DNA of 64,000 nucleotides from Candidatus Cloacimonadota bacterium (GTDB taxonomy: Bacteria > Cloacimonadota > Cloacimonadia > Cloacimonadales > JAIOQZ01), in contig JAIOQZ010000029.1 of NCBI GenBank assembly GCA_021108395.1, forward strand, positions 31,130 to 95,129, written 5' to 3'. The translations under genes and the position numbers were made by a program. The notes under the pieces were generated by a model. The model was not told the DNA's origin. It ran no database searches and saw nothing but the letters and a program-made list of their open reading frames with translations. Positions 60,101 through 64,000 of the stretch are shown here, in pieces (the stretch's first letter is position 1; each line of letters starts with the position of its first letter).

Positions 60101-60663
60101 TCCGTCACCGTGCCGGAAACGCTACAGGCGCTGAGCATGTCATTCAATTCTATGTTATCGAAATGCCAGAAATCAAAGTTCGCTGAGTCAACGCCTGACA
60201 TGTGAAAACGGAACTGAAGCGAGTCACCCCCGTTTGCAGGCTGCAAATCGAGCAGGTAGCTTGTCCACTGTTCGAATTCTCCCGCCTGATTGTCCCACTG
60301 GCCGAATTCCTGCCACGCTGACCCCAGGGTATCGCACCGGGCCTCGATACGAATCGACTCGATGGTGGCAGTGGAGTTGGTAAAGAGCTTCATGTCGAAC
60401 TGGACTGACGGATTGGTCATTCCAATAACAGAGATCATCGGACTGATCATATAGAAGTCGTAGTTGAGTTGATTGGGGTTGTAGCGGAACACGGCGCAGG
60501 GTGAAGGATTGCCATCCTCTCCGGTAACCTCCCAGTTGGCTGGCTGATATGGCTGAAATGTCCAGTTGCCGAAAGTGCCGGAGCTCCAGTCTTCGATGAA
60601 TGCCTGAGCGTGGATAAGGGTGAACAGAAAGCAGAAAGCAAGCAAAAAGTGTAGTGTTTTCAA
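54199..60663 (-). CDS. Giant secreted multidomain surface protein (CnaB-like, PKD, LRR, beta-helix)
   Basis: This protein of about 2154 aa starts at TTG 60663 (GGGAGGGG 5-6 bp upstream), giving signal peptide MKTLHFLLAFCFLFTLIHAQ. Domains in order: an N-terminal jelly-roll-like region to about 190; two carboxypeptidase-regulatory-like domains to about 350; a PPC-like region (EEDWFYVSL); PKD 1 (WDFGDGETS, about 480-557); internalin-type leucine-rich repeats (about 570-870); an FN3-like region; PKD 2 (about 980-1070); a right-handed beta-helix with repeated TPTLTNIRVRNSGSATR (about 1080-1870); PKD 3 (about 1950-2025); and a final FN3-like domain. No sorting tail is seen. It is likely an adhesin or surface-layer protein. 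Confidence 0.88.
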   Translation of the reverse strand: MKTLHFLLAFCFLFTLIHAQAFIEDWSSGTFGNWTFQPYQPANWEVTGEDGNPSPCAVFRYNPNQLNYDFYMISPMISVIGMTNPSVQFDMKLFTNSTATIESIRIEARCDTLGSAWQEFGQWDNQAGEFEQWTSYLLDLQPANGGDSLQFRFHMSGVDSANFDFWHFDNIELNDMLSACSVSGTVTEDVSPYGPIPNAEVYFNDWRAVSDVNGDYSLLVPVGDYNGSSYADGYYENHQYSGIPLPAGSYTVDFEMTLLPVLSGVVTDLLNDAPIDNAEISCFSSSNSSLGTQFTHSDPDGTYSISLPSASDWEISCEKYMEYQMQTVNSVNISGDTALDFALVPEGAADWSDLPENAQQIPLPLPYSAEHILYPQGEEDWFYVSLVEGETVDVWTERYNGGDIDPFMGISGPSTAGPPFGDIDPYSFIYTDDNSGGDMQPFIQFTVQTGEAGDYLIHIFDGHTRNPRIGYYRLHVEPGDPLVADFVAAGDTIGLAPYEISFTDLSSGDITDWAWDFGDGETSTDQHPTHEYPEPGLYSVQLIVYDGPQADTLTRVDYIDVRVYIPDDNFRIAINEELGYLPPESATHDPSVAEMASIVNLYAGSLTIDELSGAEYLVNCDVLELQGNQISDLAPLANLSGLSELRLDDNLIVDISPLSGFSEISIVNLSGNTIADPSLINNFEDVEVLRLNDCGLADIAFASSLDHLEILEIEDNNVSDLQPISGHIWFDKLYAANNIISDLTPLSGVPYMGFLYLQSNHVSDLAPLSALNDLSHLDLSDNQIEDISALEGITNINHLALDGNDIDRIEALIGLGDLNYLSFCDNNVSDIWPLTQNAGLGDYDTLRFTDNPVSKEAYEVHIPELAIIMWDVFAVPDTYDQYAPCYPQPERDATDVPQSVTFEWRGDGSRQWWYYITVWDDGGTEVVDHEWVVPTGGDTLYSYVADLDPEASYTWSVEATDFEDSLYGGIWAFSTAELELNADFTATNTSGTAPLTVQFYDDSSASGTTITEWMWDFDNDGSIDSTYATSVDPTYTYYDEGVYDVALTVSDGVESDTFVSAGLVTVNGSVFPPGSEITGTYTDAGGPYTVEGQAYVPVGDTLIINGAQFTFLPGARLDVEGTLITTSGQFVAEAFDVWGGIYYTPTATGCDMQSFTISGAVPALEIEDCSPVFDAVNLEITDDFTRPPYGWGVFAHTGAVPQFDNMQMDGYEYGIHLQNIGESVVEEPIFNNISITNTETCVQTDDTGILMQNAVAHFHTLLIEGYTYGISVDTFVGGTRSTPTLTNIRVRNSGSATRTDDVGIYLKDVENIVITGDSILFYTTGIAVETTEGFRNTSTPTITNIRVRNSGSATRTDDVGIKLHGRVNADISDIEVGGYSAGIEIVADSLATESMLPELTNVSISADTTFTREDGIGLVMLGAVSCDIDSLLVEGYPAGIIIEDTGSGLTRSTPTLTNIRVRNSGSATRVDSIGIAVVGTVNLALEDAWVDSFATGILLSNYAMRDLSTPTLTNIRVRNSGSATRTDTYGIRFEGGVAVTADGIEIDDYMYGIHYSDFAGGARTTPTLTNIRVRNSGSATREAAIGVLLIDVSEIHVAGDSVAGYPVGIQIETTGRTLSTPTLTNIRVRNSGSATRPDNTGVQILGSVDATLESLEIIDFDYGLHYTGDGVARRTTPTLTNIRVRNSGSATRQPMAGIVLVDVPNVSLDADTVLSYPLGYQLINNTGAPWPVALQNVFASNPYDAVRLDGTGIDLGDGLQPTIIDSHVEGFATGAALGNGVASVLGNTFLNCDSGLDVLGSAQVDINGNVFYLDAQYPPNRVQGPAIVLHHVPDGNLGSNTVHNYDTGVRADTSNVEMRQTIIWHNPPLVNPIELNGSTMDAFYNDISYIQANWGDESNLNEDPSFEDSGQGDFNLTVYSPCIDAGDPNGTWDPEGNEPDIGAFRYPHMADFEVNPRFATIGDPVQFTNLSIGHPAAISAYEWDFDNDGIMDSFEAEPQYMFDTAGTYDVFMRVTSAAVVDTVYYYHYCVYQEHQLQPPQNFLVQRQGDDIHLSWDPVTHTVPGVPVIVDYYIIFAATDANDVFQFLDFTPDAIPAYVHTGIIAQEDKYFYFLLAYSGSRDDLDGFLTDHAGLRFEVDGVRWFKQSEMKQDARQ
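55589..56825 (-). repeat. Seven near-identical 50-bp DNA repeats inside the beta-helix region
   Basis: Copies of GGTGGCGCTGCCGCTGTTGC...ATGTTGGTGAGCGTGGG begin near 55589, 55757, 55921, 56089, 56258, 56607 and 56770, with about 168-bp periodicity. An eighth position near 56430 is diverged. They encode TPTLTNIRVRNSGSATR. The DNA between copies has diverged much more than the copies themselves. Confidence 0.9.
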
Positions 60664-60707
60664 GGTGCCCCTCCCGAGTATGCGTGGATTTGATGTCAAT
60701 TAAACTA

Positions 60708-60736
60708 AGTAGAACACCAATTAAGAGAATTGTCAA
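60708..60736 (-). promoter_or_regulatory. Promoter of the giant surface protein gene
   Basis: On the minus strand TTGACA (60736-60731), a 17-bp spacer and TCTACT (60713-60708) lie 45 bp ahead of the TTG start. The region between the two divergent surface-protein genes (60664-60855) holds only this and the opposite promoter. Confidence 0.6.
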
Positions 60737-60782
60737 TTGTTTTTTTCGACGGGCTGATTTCGCTTTAGTTATGAATAATAAA

Positions 60783-60811
60783 TTGACAAAAGCAAACCGG
60801 TACAACATACA
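60783..60811 (+). promoter_or_regulatory. Promoter of the GLUG protein gene at 60856
   Basis: TTGACA (60783-60788) is followed after 17 bp by CATACA (60806-60811), about 45 bp before the ATG. Confidence 0.55.
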
Positions 60812-60855
60812 TTGGCAGTGGAATCGTAATTAACTCACAAACCAGGGAGATAGCA

Positions 60856-63800
60856 ATGAACAAGCTCAGCCTTTTTGTAATCATCGCACTTTTTGTGAGC
60901 GTCAATCTATTCGCTTTTGCCGGCGGGGACGGCTCGTCGGGCAACCCATATCAGGTGAGTAATCTAACCGAGTTGCAGGATGTTGGCAACTACCTGAGCT
61001 CGCACTTCATCCAGACAGCCGACATCGACGCCTCGGCGACAAGCGGCTGGAACGGCGGGGCTGGCTTCAGCCCGATTGGAATAGACGGTATGACTAATTT
61101 CACCGGTACCTACGATGGCGATGGCCACACCGTAGACGGCCTGTATATCAACCGTTCATCGAGCGATAACCAAGGCTTGTTTGGCCGCACCAATGGCGCC
61201 ACGATCGAGAATCTCGGTATCACAGGCGTTGATATAACTGGAGATTACTGCGTCGGCGGTCTGGTGGGGAATAATGTTTCATCAACAGTCACCAACAGCT
61301 ACAGCACTGGCAGTGTGAGCGGAGGAGGTTACTATACCGGCGGCCTGGCGGGGTATAATAATGATACTTCCACAATCACGAACTGCTACAGCACCGGCAG
61401 TGTGAGCGGTAGTTCCGTGGTCGGCGGCCTGGTGGGGGGTAATACCAGCTCTACCATCACTTACTGCTACAGCACCGGCAGTGTGAGCGGTAGTTCCGTG
61501 GTCGGCGGCTTAGTGGGGAATAATAGTGGCACTGTAACAGCATCTTTCTGGGATACCGAAACATCGGGGCAGAGCGCCAGCGCAGGCGGCACCGGCAAAA
61601 CAACGGCACAGATGAAGACGCAGTCAACCTTCACCGATGCCGGCTGGGATTTCGCCTTTGAATCTGTAAATGGCACAGACGATTATTGGTACATGTATGA
61701 GATTCTCAATAGCGGATATCCGGTTCTGAGCATTCAATCTGCAAGTTTTCCTCTCACCGTAAGCACAACCGCGGCAACTTCAATCACACACGAGAGCGCC
61801 ATGTCTGGAGGAGAAGTTGTCTTCTCAGGTGGCGAAGCTGTCACCGCCAGAGGCGTGTGCTGGAGTGAGTCAGCAGACCCGACACTGAGCGATCCACATA
61901 CCGTGGATGGCGCCGGCGTGGGTGTTTTCACCTCGGCAATCACCGGTTTGACTCATAACGTTGAATATCACTATCGTGCATACGCCACAAACTCTTTTGG
62001 CACCAGCTATGGCTCGGATTTAACGTTTACCACTGATACATTCCCCACCGTAACCACAACCGTCGCCACTTCCATAACACACGGCAGCGCCGCCTCGGGT
62101 GGCGAAGTCACTGATGATGGCGGAGATGCTGTCACCGCCAGGGGCGTTTGCTGGAGCGAAACTGCTGACCCGACAACTTCAGATTCACACACTGTGGACG
62201 GCGCCGGTACGGGCGTTTTCACCTCGGCAATAACAGGCTTAACTCCAAATACCGAATACCATTACCGAGCTTACGCAATTAATTCAATCGGCACCAGCTA
62301 TGGTGCTGATCTGACCTTCACCACGCTATCAGGTGCACCTTATGTAACCACAACCGCCGCAACTGCAATCACAACCAATAGCGCATCTTCCGGTGGCGAT
62401 GTTATCAGCGCCGGTGAAGATGCTGTTACTGCCAGAGGCGTGTGCTGGAGCACTTCCGCTAACCCGACACTGAGCGACTCGCATACAATCGACGGCGCCG
62501 GTACGGGCGTTTTCACCTCGGCAATCACGGGGCTTAATCCCGGAACTGAATATCACTACCGCGCTTACGCCACAAACTCAATTGGCGCCAGCTATGGCGC
62601 TGACCTGACCTTTACAACAATTCTTGTCGGCTCTGGCACACCGGCTGACCCATACCAGATTTCAAACCTGGCGGCTTTACGCTGGCTGAGCGAAAATTCC
62701 AGTTCCTGGGGCGCTTACTTCAAGCAGACCGCCGACATCGACGCTTCCGACACTCAGAACTGGAACGGCGGGGAGGGCTTCAGCCCGATTGGTAACACTT
62801 CAACCTCTTTCTCTGGCGCCTACGATGGCGATGGCTACACTATAGACAGCTTGTTTATTAACCGCCCAGGTAGCAGCGAGCAAGGCTTGTTTGGCTGCAC
62901 CGATGGCGCCACGATCGAGAATCTCGGTGTCACCAACGTTGATGTGACTGGAAATGGCAGCACCGGCGGCTTGGTGGGGAATAATAATAATTCACCCACC
63001 ATCAATAACTGCTACAGCACAGGCAGTGTAAGCGGTGGTTCCTCTATCGGCGGCCTGGTGGGTAATATTTCCAACTCTACTATCACTAACAGCTACAGCG
63101 CCGGCAGTGTGAGTGGAGGAGATTTCTATACCGGCGGCCTGGTGGGTAATATTTCCAACTCTACTATCACTAACAGCTACAGCGCCGGCAGTGTGAGCGG
63201 AGATATATACACCGGCGGCCTGGTGGGAGCACATCATTCCTCCTCCACCATCAGCAACTGTTACAGCGCCGGCAGTGTGAGCGGAGATATATACACCGGC
63301 GGCCTGGTGGGGTGGAATAACTACGCCACCATCAATAACAGCTACAGCACCGGCAGTGTGAGTGGAACTATCCTTGTCGGCGGCCTAGTGGGGTTAAATA
63401 GTGGCACTGTAACAGCATCTTTCTGGGATACTGAGACATCGGGGCAAAGCACAAGCGCTGGCGGTACAGGAAAAACCACAGCCGAGATGCAGACGCAGTC
63501 CACCTTTACCGACGCCGGCTGGGATTTTATCGGCGAGTCTGTCAACGGACTTGATGAAATCTGGATGATTATGCCCAACGAGTATCCGTATCTCACTTGT
63601 GAGTACTCACCGTTTATAACTTCCGTTGATGATATTCCGGGGGACCAGGGGCATCAGATACGGTTGACATGGACAAAAGCAGGATTGGATACACAGTATT
63701 CCGCTGCCCGTTTCTATTCTGTCTGGAGATTGGTAGAGGATGCGCGATCTATTGAAGCATCCGCAGTCGTCATAGACGACCTCGCTAATTTCGCAGCGCC

Positions 63801-64000
63801 TTCGCCCGATAATGACGTCGAGCTTATCCTCAACCAGAGAGAGGATTTCTGGGAGTTCATTATCAGTGTGCCGGCAACGATGTTTAATCAGTACTTACTC
63901 ACAGCACCTACTCTGGTCGATTCCAGCTACACACTGACTCCAGAGGAGTATCAATCCACATTCATGGTCATGTACCACTTTGAACTTGGCTACTTCGCTT
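60856..64000 (+). CDS. Secreted GLUG-repeat protein with FN3-like repeats, 3' truncated by window
   Basis: The frame is open for 1048 codons to the window edge. The signal peptide begins MNKLSLFVIIALFVSVNLFAFA, and AGGGAGATAGCA precedes the ATG. Residues about 128-228 are GLUG repeats (VGGLVGNN...NSYSTGSVSG). Three units of about 95 residues follow (295-590) with TARGVCWS, DGAGxGVFTSAITGL and YHYRAYATNSxGTSYG, then a second, longer GLUG block (595-850). The start and the first GLUG block are paralogous to the gene at 12458. It is probably a surface adhesin; the C-terminus is not visible. Confidence 0.85.
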   Translation, partial: MNKLSLFVIIALFVSVNLFAFAGGDGSSGNPYQVSNLTELQDVGNYLSSHFIQTADIDASATSGWNGGAGFSPIGIDGMTNFTGTYDGDGHTVDGLYINRSSSDNQGLFGRTNGATIENLGITGVDITGDYCVGGLVGNNVSSTVTNSYSTGSVSGGGYYTGGLAGYNNDTSTITNCYSTGSVSGSSVVGGLVGGNTSSTITYCYSTGSVSGSSVVGGLVGNNSGTVTASFWDTETSGQSASAGGTGKTTAQMKTQSTFTDAGWDFAFESVNGTDDYWYMYEILNSGYPVLSIQSASFPLTVSTTAATSITHESAMSGGEVVFSGGEAVTARGVCWSESADPTLSDPHTVDGAGVGVFTSAITGLTHNVEYHYRAYATNSFGTSYGSDLTFTTDTFPTVTTTVATSITHGSAASGGEVTDDGGDAVTARGVCWSETADPTTSDSHTVDGAGTGVFTSAITGLTPNTEYHYRAYAINSIGTSYGADLTFTTLSGAPYVTTTAATAITTNSASSGGDVISAGEDAVTARGVCWSTSANPTLSDSHTIDGAGTGVFTSAITGLNPGTEYHYRAYATNSIGASYGADLTFTTILVGSGTPADPYQISNLAALRWLSENSSSWGAYFKQTADIDASDTQNWNGGEGFSPIGNTSTSFSGAYDGDGYTIDSLFINRPGSSEQGLFGCTDGATIENLGVTNVDVTGNGSTGGLVGNNNNSPTINNCYSTGSVSGGSSIGGLVGNISNSTITNSYSAGSVSGGDFYTGGLVGNISNSTITNSYSAGSVSGDIYTGGLVGAHHSSSTISNCYSAGSVSGDIYTGGLVGWNNYATINNSYSTGSVSGTILVGGLVGLNSGTVTASFWDTETSGQSTSAGGTGKTTAEMQTQSTFTDAGWDFIGESVNGLDEIWMIMPNEYPYLTCEYSPFITSVDDIPGDQGHQIRLTWTKAGLDTQYSAARFYSVWRLVEDARSIEASAVVIDDLANFAAPSPDNDVELILNQREDFWEFIISVPATMFNQYLLTAPTLVDSSYTLTPEEYQSTFMVMYHFELGYFA
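63061..63340 (+). repeat. Near-identical tandem GLUG units
   Basis: Units of about 84 bp, such as GGTAATATTTCCAACTCTAC...AGCGCCGGCAGTGTGAG, repeat almost exactly (63061-63119 versus 63145-63200). A second near-exact pair (GTGAGCGGAGATATATACAC) lies at about 63191 and 63278. Recent duplication inside the coding frame is likely; each unit keeps the frame. Confidence 0.8.

Overview
The window (about 55-60% GC in the core genes, visibly lower in a few islands) reads as a Gram-negative, probably anaerobic bacterium of the FCB (Fibrobacteres-Chlorobi-Bacteroidetes) assemblage or a neighbouring candidate phylum such as Cloacimonadota. Evidence seen: large secreted GLUG, PKD, LRR and beta-helix proteins, one ending in a YPNPFNP-type C-terminal sorting tail; signal-bearing outer-membrane barrel-like proteins; a 2-hydroxyacyl-CoA dehydratase-like protein; many 4Fe-4S proteins. 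Strong Shine-Dalgarno sites and TTGACA -35 boxes argue against Bacteroidetes proper. The phylum placement is inference.

Layout. 1-4490 (minus): a peptidase T-like gene, dapB, dapF, a RodZ-like HTH membrane protein and a B12-type radical SAM protein in one tight operon. 4603-9660: a putative attenuator (34-codon leader ORF plus terminator) ahead of a heterodimeric ABC multidrug exporter, then an aminoglycoside-phosphotransferase-fold gene. 9685-11875 (minus): rng-rplU-rpmA. 11990-12423: tRNA-fMet, Met, Arg, His. 12458-15376: a GLUG surface protein, then a TetR/methyltransferase pair with twin palindromic operators. 15603-18726: MBOAT acyltransferase plus two SGNH-type proteins. 18769-20868: AT-rich island (MprF-like C-terminal domain, DUF429-like). 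21057-25607: TGS-uridine-kinase-like protein, HAD phosphatase, degenerate GGDEF protein, ornithine carbamoyltransferase. 25782-31929: ABC-F protein, HgdB-like protein, thioredoxin, IMPACT protein, CheW, RsmA. 31880-34862: a barrel-like protein, a NifX-like protein and Mrp. 35240-42459: a type IV pilus-like assembly operon ending in a response-regulator/PilT fusion, followed by a nucleotidyltransferase.

43444-50156 is the most unusual region. A NapH-like membrane iron-sulfur protein faces a tight operon of four predicted exported ferredoxins (about twelve 4Fe-4S motifs in total, one of them a lipoprotein with five FN3-like repeats), an outer-membrane barrel-like protein and a CcdA/DsbD-like membrane protein. 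I infer a cell-envelope electron-transfer system that I do not recognise from the literature. It is followed by a 1253-aa tandem-cyclase/ATPase/TPR signalling protein and two giant surface proteins, the second running off the end.

Two families of palindromic intergenic repeats are scattered from 24404 on. One carries TTAAGA ends that supply the stop codon of several flanking genes.
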